From an uncultured Flavobacteriales bacterium (GTDB taxonomy: Bacteria > Bacteroidota > Bacteroidia > Flavobacteriales_D > Parvicellaceae): a DNA stretch of 37,239 nt. Position 1 is the first letter of the stretch, and each line of letters opens with the position of its first letter. The stretch covers positions 1-37,239 of the forward strand of contig CAJQPO010000041.1 of the NCBI GenBank assembly GCA_905480225.1. Direction: 5' to 3'. Of the stretch, positions 6,977 to 16,900 are shown in pieces. The notes under the pieces are model-generated. The model did not search any database. It was not told the origin of the DNA and saw nothing but the letters and a program-made list of their open reading frames with translations. The translations under genes were made by a program, and so were the position numbers.

Positions 6977-8134
6977 ATGCCGAATTACGACTTTGTTTTA
7001 AATTCAAAACTGCCGAAGGTTGGGACAACGATTTTCACTAAAATGTCTGCTCTTGCTCAAAAGACTGGAGCAGTTAATTTGTCTCAGGGTTTTCCTGATT
7101 TCGATGTTGATCCTCAATTGTTAAAATTAGTATCGAAATACATGGCTGCTGGTTTTAACCAATATGCGCCTATGGCAGGAGCACTTGATTTGCGGGAAGC
7201 GATTGCAGCTAAAATTGAAAGATTGTACAGTGCTCAATACAATGTAGAAAACGAAATAACGGTTACAGCAGGCGCTACACAAGCCATTTTTTCTGCGATT
7301 TCAGCGTTGATTGTTGAAGGTGATGAAGTAATAATATTTACACCTGCTTACGATTGTTATGAGCCAGCAATTGACATTAATGGAGGAAAAACAATTTTTG
7401 TGAAGCTAAAATCTCCGAATTATAAGGTGGATTGGTCTGAAGTCAAAAGACTTGTTTCGCGAAAAACAAAAATGATTATCCTCAATACCCCACATAATCC
7501 GACGGGATCTATTTGGGATAAGCAAGACATGGAAGAGCTGGCACATTTAACGAAAGGAACAGGTATTATTTTGTTAAGTGATGAGGTCTATGAACACATT
7601 ATTTTTGAAAATAAAGAACATCAAAGTGTTTTAAAACACAAGGAGCTAAGAGACCGTGCTTTAGTAGTCGCTTCATTTGGGAAAACTTTTCACGTGACGG
7701 GTTGGAAACTGGGATATATCGTGGGCCCTTCCTCAATAATGAAAGAATTTAAAAAGGTGCATCAGTTCAATGTTTTTTGTTGCAACCATCCAATGCAATT
7801 GGCCATCGCATCTTATATTAATAACGAAGAAAATTATCTCCATTTAGGTTCTTTTTATGAAGAAAAGAGAAACCTTTTTAATGAGGCTGCTGTACAATCT
7901 CGATTTGATGTACTTCCTTCTTCCGGCACTTATTTCCAGTTGCTTGATTATTCGCGGATTACCAATGAAGATGATGTGCAGTTTGCTGAAAGGCTTACAG
8001 AAGAGTTCAAAATTGCTTCAATCCCTGTGTCGGTTTTTTACAATACGCCAGACACAAATAAGGTGCTTCGATTTTGCTTCGCAAAAGAAAATGAAACGTT
8101 AGAACGCGCAGGCGAAATACTATTGAAAATTTAG
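6977..8134 (+). CDS. ybdL: PLP aminotransferase, YbdL-type (methionine/glutamine/kynurenine transaminase family)
   Basis: A fold-type I class I/II aminotransferase of 385 residues that moves the amino group of methionine, glutamine or aromatic amino acids onto 2-oxo acids. The start MPNYDFVLNSKLP followed by NLSQGFPDF is typical of the YbdL/kynurenine aminotransferase group, so the ATG at 6977 is preferred over the upstream open frame. PLP residues are visible: N174 in NTPHNPTG, D202 and Y205 in SDEVY, and the Schiff-base lysine K236 in SFGKTFHVTGWK; the substrate-carboxylate arginine is in LRFCFAKE. It is divergent from hmgA, and an omega-amidase lies one gene downstream, which suggests the glutamine transaminase/omega-amidase salvage route. 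The exact substrate is inferred. Confidence 0.9.
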   Translation: MPNYDFVLNSKLPKVGTTIFTKMSALAQKTGAVNLSQGFPDFDVDPQLLKLVSKYMAAGFNQYAPMAGALDLREAIAAKIERLYSAQYNVENEITVTAGATQAIFSAISALIVEGDEVIIFTPAYDCYEPAIDINGGKTIFVKLKSPNYKVDWSEVKRLVSRKTKMIILNTPHNPTGSIWDKQDMEELAHLTKGTGIILLSDEVYEHIIFENKEHQSVLKHKELRDRALVVASFGKTFHVTGWKLGYIVGPSSIMKEFKKVHQFNVFCCNHPMQLAIASYINNEENYLHLGSFYEEKRNLFNEAAVQSRFDVLPSSGTYFQLLDYSRITNEDDVQFAERLTEEFKIASIPVSVFYNTPDTNKVLRFCFAKENETLERAGEILLKI

Positions 8135-8300
8135 TAATCAGTAACCATTTTATGACGATTGCGTAATTATTTATAGTGCCATTCAACAAGGGGGTATGGA
8201 AAGATGGTTCTACCTGATCCCCAATCATTCTTAATAACAGTTATTTTTAAGGTCAAGATGGTATACTACATACATCTTTATCAATAATAATGTAAGGGAA

Positions 8301-9260
8301 ATGGAAAAAATGAGGGGATATTTTTGTTTGTTTGGCTGCCAACTGTTACTATTTACTAATGCAATAGCACAGAAGAGTAGTGTCATAGAAGTATACTCTG
8401 AACAGGACAGCTCTTTCGCTTATTTTGTTAGGAATCATCAGCTTTTTAATGAAAGTTGGGACACTTTAGCTCAACCAAATTTTTGGAAGATAGTAATGGC
8501 AACTCACGAGGATTCCTGTATTGTAAATGTTGCTTCGACAAGACAAGTTTTATTTTCAACTTCCTACACAAACTATAAAAAGAAATCAACTGCCCAGAAA
8601 AGTTTATATAAAGACAGTATTAGAAAAGCATATTGTTTAGATTATAGCACAAAAATTTATCTGACCTCTGGAAAACGAGCATTTTATGATTTTGAAAAAG
8701 TCATGCCCTCAATATCTAAGGGTGTTGAGTTGTTTTCAGATATCCATACTGACCCTTGGTACGCGCAAGCAATACTATTGATCGAGAGTCCAGGCAAATT
8801 AGCTCGTTCTAATGCAGGGGCTTATGGTCCTTTTCAATTAATGAAAAGTGTGGCTCGTTCTCATGGGCTTAAAGTAAATAAACAAATTGATGAAAGGAAA
8901 GATTTTGATAAATCCGCTAAAGGTGCAGCAAGTCTTTTGACAAAAACCTGTATTCCTGCTGCAAAAAGAATTTTAACAAAACATCAATTGGAATATTGCG
9001 AAGATGACTTGTGGTTTAAATTATTTGTATTGCATATTTATCATGCTGGTGCAGGTAATGTAAATGGTTTATTGACTTCCATTAATGTCAAAAGTGGCGG
9101 GATGGGTTTGATAAAAACAATGTGGCAGAGTGAGTGGGGTGGGTTTAAGAATGCCTCTCAGAACTATTCTCAAGTCGCGCTAGCGACGATGATTATTCTG
9201 AATGATATCGTTGAAGAAAAGTCAAAATATATTTATGAGTGTTACACGACTCATGAATAG
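8301..9260 (+). CDS. Secreted lytic transglycosylase with SLT domain
   Basis: Cleaves peptidoglycan glycan strands in the periplasm. Residues 1-23 form a signal peptide ending NAIAQ. The catalytic SLT/lysozyme-like domain spans about 145-305, with the active glutamate E162 in ILLIESPG, the GAYGPFQLM motif (family pattern GAxGLMQ) at 173-181, and HIYHAGAGNV (usually YNAGPGNV) near 247. The first ~130 residues are not recognised. A START choice at 8301 is supported by AAGGG just upstream; a second ATG lies three codons later. The 3' end overlaps the omega-amidase start by 8 bases, so the two are probably translated from one message although their functions are unrelated. Confidence 0.9.
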   Translation: MEKMRGYFCLFGCQLLLFTNAIAQKSSVIEVYSEQDSSFAYFVRNHQLFNESWDTLAQPNFWKIVMATHEDSCIVNVASTRQVLFSTSYTNYKKKSTAQKSLYKDSIRKAYCLDYSTKIYLTSGKRAFYDFEKVMPSISKGVELFSDIHTDPWYAQAILLIESPGKLARSNAGAYGPFQLMKSVARSHGLKVNKQIDERKDFDKSAKGAASLLTKTCIPAAKRILTKHQLEYCEDDLWFKLFVLHIYHAGAGNVNGLLTSINVKSGGMGLIKTMWQSEWGGFKNASQNYSQVALATMIILNDIVEEKSKYIYECYTTHE

Positions 9261-10032
9261 TTCATTAACATTTGCATTGATTCAATCTGATTTGGTTTGG
9301 GAAAACCCCCAAGCAAACCTTTTGCACTTTGAACAACTTTTGAATTCTTTAACCAAAAGCGTAGACGTGATTGTTCTTCCTGAAATGTTTACGACAGGAT
9401 TTTCAATGAGTAGTGAAAGTTTGGCAGAAAAAGTCAATGGTTCTACAGTTGACTGGATGAAGTTGTTTGCTGAAAAAAAGGATGCCGTAATAGTAGGAAG
9501 TATTATTATTTGTGCCGACAATAAATATTACAATCGTTTGCACTGGGTGTGTCCAGATGGAACGGTTTCCTTTTATGACAAGAAGCATCTGTTTAGTATG
9601 GCCAACGAGAATAAGCACTATGAATCTGGAACAAAAAGGCTAATAATAGAATATAAAGGATGGAAATTTTGCCCTTTGATTTGTTACGATCTTAGGTTCC
9701 CTATTTGGAGTAGGAATGATTGTGACTATGATTGCCTCATTTATATTGCAAATTGGCCTTCAACCAGAATAGGGGCGTGGTCTATATTGCTTAAAGCCAG
9801 AGCCATTGAAAATCAGTGCTACGTGCTCGGAGTTAATCGAATTGGAATGGATGGTTCAGGGATAAATTACAACGGTGGGACAGTAGCGATCGATGCAAAG
9901 GGACAAATTTTGACATCTGTCGAAAATGAATCTTCAGGAATTGCAATTTTTGAGGTGGATAAAGAGTCGCAAAGAAAATTCAGGGAGAAATTCCCCGTTT
10001 TATTGGATCGAGATGACTTCGAATTGAATTAA
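9253..10032 (+). CDS. yafV: Omega-amidase / nitrilase-superfamily amidohydrolase (YafV, Nit2 type)
   Basis: Hydrolyses 2-oxoglutaramate or 2-oxosuccinamate to the dicarboxylic oxo acid and ammonia. The 259-residue protein shows the nitrilase E-K-C triad: E44 in LPEMFTTGF, K110 in YDKKHLF and C144 in LICYDLRFP; the family-typical ANWPSTR, KARAIENQ and GVNRIG blocks follow. The ATG at 9253 gives the standard N-terminus (MNSSLTFALIQSDLVWENP) and overlaps the preceding stop by 8 bases; upstream starts would add foreign sequence. Together with the YbdL-type aminotransferase it forms a methionine/glutamine transamination route in which the amidase pulls the reaction forward. The gene ends only 9 bp from the convergent Ig-like gene. 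Confidence 0.92.
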   Translation: MNSSLTFALIQSDLVWENPQANLLHFEQLLNSLTKSVDVIVLPEMFTTGFSMSSESLAEKVNGSTVDWMKLFAEKKDAVIVGSIIICADNKYYNRLHWVCPDGTVSFYDKKHLFSMANENKHYESGTKRLIIEYKGWKFCPLICYDLRFPIWSRNDCDYDCLIYIANWPSTRIGAWSILLKARAIENQCYVLGVNRIGMDGSGINYNGGTVAIDAKGQILTSVENESSGIAIFEVDKESQRKFREKFPVLLDRDDFELN

Positions 10033-10041
10033 ATAGAAGTT

Positions 10042-11630
10042 TTATTCCTTATCAATTTCCCAATCTTCTACTAAGTTCCAATTAGACCTTACATTGATTG
10101 ATTTATCAAAGTTGATTACTCGCTCAGGGAACAATTTCGCATTGTAGTCACCCGTGTCCCATTGATTGTTAAAATTATTATCATGAATAAGTCTGACATT
10201 GTATTTCCCAGGAAGTAATTCGTCAAAATTTATTGCTTGTGCACCATAAAAGCTGTCAGAAATACGAATTAATTTACCTTTTGGATCCAATAGTTCCAAA
10301 AACATATTTTTTTTATTGTTGGTAATAATGTTGACGGTAAGAAATCCCAAGTAATTTTCTTTAAATGTGCTGACTTGAATAGTAGTTGAATCTATTGCTC
10401 TTCCAGTAGCATCGATAATACTTGCTGAATCAAGCCTGAGGGTATATTTTGAGTTAGGCTCGTAATTACCGTTTACCGTCATTTGATAGGGGTTTTGAGT
10501 ATTAATTGATAAAGTTATGGGCATCCTCGTGCTGTCCTTCATTAAATCGATATCCTCCGATAAGTACTCGGAAACAGGCTCGTTAAAGTTCAATTTCAAA
10601 TCTTCTAAAGCTTCAAATCCTTTCGGTAAAAATTTCAATTTAAATTCAGTTGGCTTTTTAGAAAGTGAAATGGAAATGGTGTCTTTAGACCCATCAAATT
10701 GCAACAAAGAGAATTTAGTTTTTTTTAGTCGATTATTGGTATAAATAGACAAGCTGTCTCTTTTGCTGTTCCAAATATATTTTGATCTGTTGCTTGTTTC
10801 TAAAGGTCGAAACCTCTCAATATTTACCCCTTTATTGAAAATCACTTTTGCGCATCCATTGGTAAACCCTACCTTTTTTATAACCGTGATGTTTTTTGAT
10901 TCCGGATAAAAGGCATAAAGCTTAATCATTGAGGCATTGGAATCAACCTTATCAATAACAATGGGTTCTTTTAAAAACCAATTCCTTCTGATTGTTCATC
11001 GTATTTGTAATTCCCATTTTCATCGGTTAATGCGATTGTTTTGTAGGTCCCCTCCTTGATATTCTCAATGGAAAACCATCCAGCACTATTGGTTATCCCG
11101 ACGTAATTGGGTTGGGAGAAATAAGGGACGGAATCACCTAAGGTTTTGTATAAACCAACTATTGCTCCTTCAAGAGGAATCCCTTGTTGTGAACTATAGA
11201 CGGTCCCTCTTAGTTCTAGAGAATCGATGAACGCACCTGTTGAAAACACATATTTAAAGTTTTGCAATTCATTTCCTTCAGCGATGTCCTTAATTGCATT
11301 GCCAAAATTAATAGTGTACGTGGTGTTTTTTTCAAGTTCGGAATTTAATTCGATATAGAGTTTTTTACCTTTTACTTTGAATTGAGGTAGTGTTGATACT
11401 CCTGGATTAATTGAAATCGTTTTGGTTTGGTCCAGTTTGAAATATTCATCAAATACCAGAAGGGCTCCTTTCGATGCGAAGTTGACACTATAATTTGCAG
11501 GATGTACTCGGTCTTGATCTAATACAGGGGGATATTGGTCTTTAGCTCCGCCAGTTAACGGTGCTATTTGTGCACATGAAAAACAGAATAAACTAACAGC
11601 AAAAACGATAAGTATTATTCCCAGTTTCAT
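10042..11630 (-). CDS. Ig-like (SbsA-type) domain lipoprotein, frameshifted
   Basis: A predicted surface or periplasmic lipoprotein of about 530 residues when restored. The N-terminus (MKLGIILIVFAVSLF then CFSC, C19) is a lipoprotein signal; residues ~35-130 resemble a bacterial Ig-like Big_5/SbsA domain (the PPxLD, LLVFDEYF, FGNAIKDIAEGN, YVFSTG pattern), followed by a carboxypeptidase-regulatory-like beta domain (LRGTVYSSQQG). Translation stops at 10973-10971 within GGTTTTTAAAAG. With one more T the frame reads GIGFLKEPIVIDKVDSNAS and runs into the 3' part (to 10042), which holds more Ig-like and beta-rich sequence. The span of 1589 nt is one short of 530 codons. Its start overlaps the msrC stop by ATGA. 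Function unknown. Confidence 0.82.
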
Positions 11631-12112
11631 AGCGTATCGGAAATGATTTGGCAAATATTCTCTAATCCAGCGGCATCTGTTGTATTAAAATAATCCAATT
11701 GATTTGAGTCAATATCTAATATTGCAATGACCTCTTTGTCTTGGAATACCGGGATTACAATTTCAGATTTTGATTCTGCACTACAGGCAATATGACCCGG
11801 GTAATTGTCAACATTATCCACAATAATGGTCTTGCCTTGTTCCCAACAAGCACCACAAACACCTTGACCTTTTTTGATTCGAGTGCATGCAATGGGGCCT
11901 TGAAACGGTCCAAGAATTAATTCTTTGGGTGTGTCTACTAAATAAAACCCTACCCAAAAGAAGTCAAACTCTTGCTTCAACGCAGCACTTACATTAGCTA
12001 AGTTGGCATATAGATTTTTCTCATCACTAATTAAGGCACCTAATTGTACACTTAATTCGCCGTATTTCTGAGCTAAGTTTGACGTTTTAGTTATAGTTAA
12101 CTGCTTTACCAT
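11627..12112 (-). CDS. msrC: Free methionine-(R)-sulfoxide reductase, GAF domain
   Basis: Reduces free methionine-R-sulfoxide in the cytosol, repairing oxidised methionine. The whole 161-residue protein is one GAF domain with the fRMsr signature: C76 in IACTRI, C86 in KGQGVCGACW and C110 in GHIACSAESKSEIVIPV, the three redox cysteines, plus an extra C89. WVGFYL near residue 53 and ILDIDS near 131 are also typical. It starts 1 nt after the comF stop and overlaps the following lipoprotein start by ATGA, so the three are one transcription unit. Known relatives are yeast fRMsr and E. coli YebR. Confidence 0.94.
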   Translation of the reverse strand: MVKQLTITKTSNLAQKYGELSVQLGALISDEKNLYANLANVSAALKQEFDFFWVGFYLVDTPKELILGPFQGPIACTRIKKGQGVCGACWEQGKTIIVDNVDNYPGHIACSAESKSEIVIPVFQDKEVIAILDIDSNQLDYFNTTDAAGLENICQIISDTL

Positions 12113-12113
12113 A

Positions 12114-12791
12114 TTAAGCGCCCGCTAAAGTAGCAATACTAATTTTAATGCCATTCACTTTGTTTAAAACATTGCAACAAGATTCAATGGTCGAACCAGT
12201 TGTGATCACATCGTCTACTAATAAAACATGCTGATTGCTTAACGATGTTGTTGACGAAAGGGAAAATATGTCATTGACATTTTGCCATCTATCTTGTCTG
12301 GACTTATTGGTTTGAGTGGCATTATTTACCTTTCTAATAATCGCTTTCTCCAATACGTCGATATTTAAAACACTAGCAATGCCGAGCCCCAAGTAATAAC
12401 TTTGGTTATACCCTCTTTTTTTCTCTCTATCTGGATGCAATGGAACTGGAATAATAACATCAATATCGTTTAAGTCTTCAAAAGACTTCAATTTGATTCC
12501 AATTAAACTGCCCAAAAATTCACAGAGCTCTATTTGATTTCCGTATTTCATTGATTTCAAAATCTTTTGAACCTTTCCTCCTTTTTGGTAGTAATATAAG
12601 GGAAGGCAGGTGTTAAATTTTGTTCTTCCTGTTAACAGTTTTGCAGTAGGATTCGTTGTGTCTGCTGAATAAAAAAGTTCCGGCAGTTCGTTTTTACATT
12701 GTAGACAAATGAATTTTTCTTGCTTATAAAGGGAACTGTTACATGTAATGCAATAATTGGGGAAAATGAGAGTGATAAAATCGCGTAGCAT
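12114..12791 (-). CDS. ComF family protein (phosphoribosyltransferase-like)
   Basis: A 225-residue ComF/GntX-type protein, linked to natural DNA uptake in several bacteria and otherwise of unclear biochemistry. The N-terminal four-cysteine zinc site is C14-x2-C17 and C29-x2-C32. The C-terminal phosphoribosyltransferase fold shows PVPLHPDREKKRGYNQS around 116-131 and the PRPP-binding loop VLLVDDVITTGST at 189-201. It is the first gene of the minus-strand unit leading to msrC and the Ig-like lipoprotein, and it diverges from the coiled-coil gene. Confidence 0.93.
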   Translation of the reverse strand: MLRDFITLIFPNYCITCNSSLYKQEKFICLQCKNELPELFYSADTTNPTAKLLTGRTKFNTCLPLYYYQKGGKVQKILKSMKYGNQIELCEFLGSLIGIKLKSFEDLNDIDVIIPVPLHPDREKKRGYNQSYYLGLGIASVLNIDVLEKAIIRKVNNATQTNKSRQDRWQNVNDIFSLSSTTSLSNQHVLLVDDVITTGSTIESCCNVLNKVNGIKISIATLAGA

Positions 12792-12856
12792 AATAAATTG
12801 ATACCGGACTGTTAATTTCTATGTACTCAGGACAATAATATATTGAATTATGGCAT

Positions 12857-12864
12857 TACTTTTG
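12857..12864 (+). promoter_or_regulatory. Candidate -7 box (TACTTTTG)
   Basis: Matches the Bacteroidota -7 consensus TAnnTTTG, 17 bp before the ATG of the coiled-coil gene. No convincing -33 element at the proper distance is seen. Confidence 0.35.
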
Positions 12865-12881
12865 AATTAAATTAACGTATT

Positions 12882-13880
12882 ATGACAAATTCTTCATTTT
12901 CAGAGAACCCACCAACTTCTTCATCAAAAGAAAGCAAAAAGAGAGACCCGCTGTATATAACGTTAATTATTATTCTGATTGGAGCCCTGTCTTTATGTGC
13001 TTATCAATGGAGTCATTTTAGTAATCTGAAGCAGGTGTGTGCCATTGAAAATCAAAACCTCAATTCTTACATCAAAGAAATGGAAGCGGATCTTGGATCT
13101 AGTGGCCTTGACTTGATGTCTACTGACCTTAGAGAAAATTTACAAGCAATGCTTGAGCAAATGGACACGCTGCAAACGGATAACCAGGACATGTTGGATA
13201 GTATCAGGGGTCAAAAGGAAAGAGTAACGGCTTTGATGGTTGAACTGGAGGATATGCGCAAGAGTGGAAAGAGAGACGCTAGAACGATTTACAAACTCCG
13301 CAAAGAAACAGAAACTCTGAGAAAAGTAATGCGCTTTCAAGTCCATAAAATTGACTCCTTAAACAAAATGAATATACAATATCGTGGAGAAATTGAAGAT
13401 CAGTTAGCCACCATCAGTTTAAAGGATAATAAAATAAAGGACCTGACAGATGTGAAAGATGGATTGGCGGAAAAGGTAAATATAGGTTCTCGTTTAATGA
13501 CTTCAGGGGCTAAAGCAGATGCGCTAAGAGTGAGGTCTTCGGGTAGCTTTAAAGAAACGCCTCGGGCAAAGAGTACGAACATGATAAGAGCATGTTTTAC
13601 AATAATGGCTAATCCTATTGCAGTGGCTGGAGATAAAATCATATATATGAGGATTATCTCCCCAGAAGGCGGTGTTTTAAATGATGGTAATCCAGAAATG
13701 TTTGGTATCGATGGGGGGCAAATGGAGGCCAGTGTCAAAAGAGTGGTGAATTATCAAAAAGAAAACATGGACTTATGTATTTTCTACGATGTAGAAAATG
13801 CCATTAATGCTGGGGAGTATATTGTTAAAATATTCTGTGAGGGAGCGGAAATCTCATCTACGGCTTTTTCACTTAAGTAA
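12882..13880 (+). CDS. Membrane-anchored coiled-coil protein, unknown function
   Basis: Not a family I recognise. The 332-residue protein has a short Ser-rich cytosolic tail, one membrane helix at about 24-42 (LYITLIIILIGALSLCAYQW), a long heptad-rich coiled coil from about 48 to 200, and a C-terminal beta-rich domain from about 225 to 332 (ACFTIMANPIAVAGDKIIYM ... EYIVKIFCEGAEISSTAFSL) that looks like an Ig-type sandwich. The topology predicts a periplasmic coiled coil and terminal domain. This layout resembles envelope spacer or adaptor proteins; a role in envelope organisation is a guess. It converges on the large barrel gene with a 35-bp gap. Confidence 0.8.
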   Translation: MTNSSFSENPPTSSSKESKKRDPLYITLIIILIGALSLCAYQWSHFSNLKQVCAIENQNLNSYIKEMEADLGSSGLDLMSTDLRENLQAMLEQMDTLQTDNQDMLDSIRGQKERVTALMVELEDMRKSGKRDARTIYKLRKETETLRKVMRFQVHKIDSLNKMNIQYRGEIEDQLATISLKDNKIKDLTDVKDGLAEKVNIGSRLMTSGAKADALRVRSSGSFKETPRAKSTNMIRACFTIMANPIAVAGDKIIYMRIISPEGGVLNDGNPEMFGIDGGQMEASVKRVVNYQKENMDLCIFYDVENAINAGEYIVKIFCEGAEISSTAFSLK

Positions 13881-13915
13881 ATCTACTTGTACTCTTTTAT
13901 TTCTGATTCTAGCCT

Positions 13916-16900
13916 TTAGAAAAAGGCACGCACTTGTATTCCTCCAGAGTGAATTGCCTGATTGCTAGTTGATTTTCTACCGAGATAATTAAGGCTGACC
14001 TGGAGGTTGTTTGCGAGTGTTCTTTGAAAATTAACAGTCCATGTAAAATTACTTCCATTTTTTAATCCATTTAACATTTCAAATCCTAAAGAAGAATTCA
14101 CATCGCCATCGAACTTAATTGCAATGTAATTCACCAGCACGGTCAATGAACCTTTTGTTGCTTTATTCAATCTTAATTCAGCACCAAAATCGATAATCTC
14201 TGCAACCTCTCCGCCAAGATCAATGGTATTTTCCTTTTTGGTAGTTTCATTAAGTATTGAAACACGAAAAGAGGTGTTTGGTTGGTAGGAGAATTTTGGT
14301 TTAAGACTAAAAACATTGAGGAGGTAGTTTCGACCAGTTGTATAATCGGAAGAATTACTTTTACTACCTATTTCCTGAAAGGAAATGAAGGTAAATTTTC
14401 TATTCAAGTTCCACCTGATACGCAACTCATGTTGGTTAATGCTCCGAGAATCGAAACCAGATGTAAGAAGAGATTTACCATCTACTTTTTTGTAAGTATA
14501 ATCCAATCCAAATTTTGGATTGCTTCGATTGTAGAAAATGGTATTTCGAATTGATGAATTTAATGCAACAAGTGCGGACTCATTAATTGAAGTAATAAAG
14601 GGGTTGTAAGCTGTATTTCCAGATTCCTCATTGGTTTTCCGATCTATTCTCAAAGAAGATTGGTTGCTGAAATGACATAGAAACTTACGTAACCCTTTTT
14701 TTTGCTGCCATATGGCAGACGGTCTTAGATTAAGAATTTGATTAAATTGATTCGTGTACGTTTTTATGTATTCATTGGTTGGCGTAAAAACTCGAATATA
14801 ATCAGCTTGATCAGGAAAGGCAGAAATTTCAAATTCATTGATTTCTTTGACTCCATTATCGTTGTAATCGTTCCAGGCATAAATACCTTGTCCTGCTTGA
14901 ACCTGTACATATGCGAATTGCTTTTTTAACTCTTGACCCGAACCAATTTCATAGAATGTTGAGCTCGATATGAAGCCTTTTAAAGCTTTGAGTGAATATT
15001 CTACTCTTCCCAGTAGCGTCTCGTCTGGTAAGACACTGGTAACAGAATCATTCACAATTTTTAACGTGCGGTACTCGAATCTTGTTTTGAATTTATGTTT
15101 AGCGTTGTTTTTAAGGCCAAGAGTAATGCCGTAATGCTCAGAAGTTGTTGCAGGGCTCAATACATTTGCATACCTAAGTTTGTCGGATCTTTGGCGAAAA
15201 TAGATTTCAAATTGGTTTGAATTTTGATTTCCGATTACATTTGAGACGTAGCCTTTCCAATCGTAAAATTGATAGCTATTACCTAATAACGAATCGGTTT
15301 GATCAAAATAAAATTTATTTTGCTCAAATTCGTCAACAAAGCCTATTCTCAGCCAATTGATATCCTGAGATAAATCTGATTTATGCCTGAAGAAATTCGT
15401 CGTTTCAAAGCCCGAAGTTTGAGTTAATACTCCTCGGTATTTAATTTTAGTTCCGTTTTGATTAATATTTAGTTCTCCTCCATTCATTCTTCCTGAGAAT
15501 TCTTTGATGGATTGGAATGTATTAAAGAAATAACGCACCGATCCAACCCCCATTTTTTGAACCCCTATATTTCCTTTACCCATGATTTGATCACCGGTCA
15601 AATCTTTACCCAAAAGGTTCCAGTTTCTTTCAAATTCAACGAGCCTGTAGCGTTCAATACTGCTAAATTCTGCAGATCTATATTCTGCATCAATTTTATT
15701 AAGAAAGATCCAGCCTGTTGAATCACTCGAAATGGGTTTTCGTGTATTCCAATGACCTTCAAAACCATAACCTACATTGTCTTGGGAGTTAAGAGATGAA
15801 AACGTATTGACGTCTTTATTAGATAACGCACCTTCAAAACCCAGTTTGGTATGCTGTGAAAAATTATAAGACGTTCCCAAGACAACCATTTGTCTTTTTT
15901 GAGGAGGAACAAGAATAATAATAGGTTCGAAATTACCATTAAGCACCGTTTCGCCAGCAACTGTGTCTGGCTTTACCCATTTATACACTCTTCCGAAGGA
16001 AGTGAAATCATCCAAGACATAATTACCATTTCCTTGTCCCACCTCTGTAAAGCTCAGTTGAAAAAATGCACTGTCTTGGTTCGTGCTATACACATAAATA
16101 TTACTGTACCCGAGGCTATCTATTTTTTTGTAGAGTGTTAGGTCGGTTGAATATCCAACGCTATCAATACCAGGACTATATGCCGAATTAATATTGTCTC
16201 CTGCTAAGCTTAAAAGAATTTTTTGTTCATCAGAAAGTGATTGTTGAAGCGGTTGATTTTTGCTATCCTGCTCAGAATAAACCTGAAAACCAACCCCCCA
16301 TTTATCTTTCTGATAATCGGATGAAAATTGAAATAGCGAACGGGCATAGTTTTTATCTGAGTATTGAAATTCAACGATAATTCTTCGGTCTTTAGTAATC
16401 AGATTTTTGGGTGTAAAAGTAATTTCTGCTGTATTGTAGTCAACGGTGTAATCGTTGGACTGTCCGCGCGTTAATAAGCGTCCATCAATGAAGACGCGTT
16501 CTGTACCAGAGAGCACAATAATAAAGCGTTCTCCATTATCGCCGATCAACTTGTAAGGCCCTTGATTTCCTTCTTGACCCTGCACGATATTCCTCGAAAA
16601 CTTACCTTTTGATAACGCAAGACTTGAAGAAACTTTCCAAAAATTATTTTTTAAATCGGTCTCCATTAGATTGGTTTTAAAAGAAATTCCTTGTGCTTTC
16701 TTTTGATAGGAGAGGAAGTAGCTTTTAGGGCGCCTTAACCAAAAATCTCCGGCTGTTAGTTTCGATTTTGTATTAAACAACTGAATGTATGCTTGGTCAA
16801 AATCTTGCAGTTGTAAGGTGTTTCCTTCTGGTTGTATGGGTATATTATCGTCGGTGATGGATGCTAAAATGTTAATGTCATCTGAAACTTTTCCATTTAG

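Noticed and set aside
10968-10982. Programmed -1 frameshift as the first explanation
   Set aside because: No X-XXY-YYZ heptamer in the right frame and no clear downstream stimulator; a 1-nt indel in a T-run is simpler, especially as hmgA has a similar lesion.
13400-13738. 112-codon antisense frame inside the coiled-coil gene
   Set aside because: No signals of its own; explained by the opposite strand.
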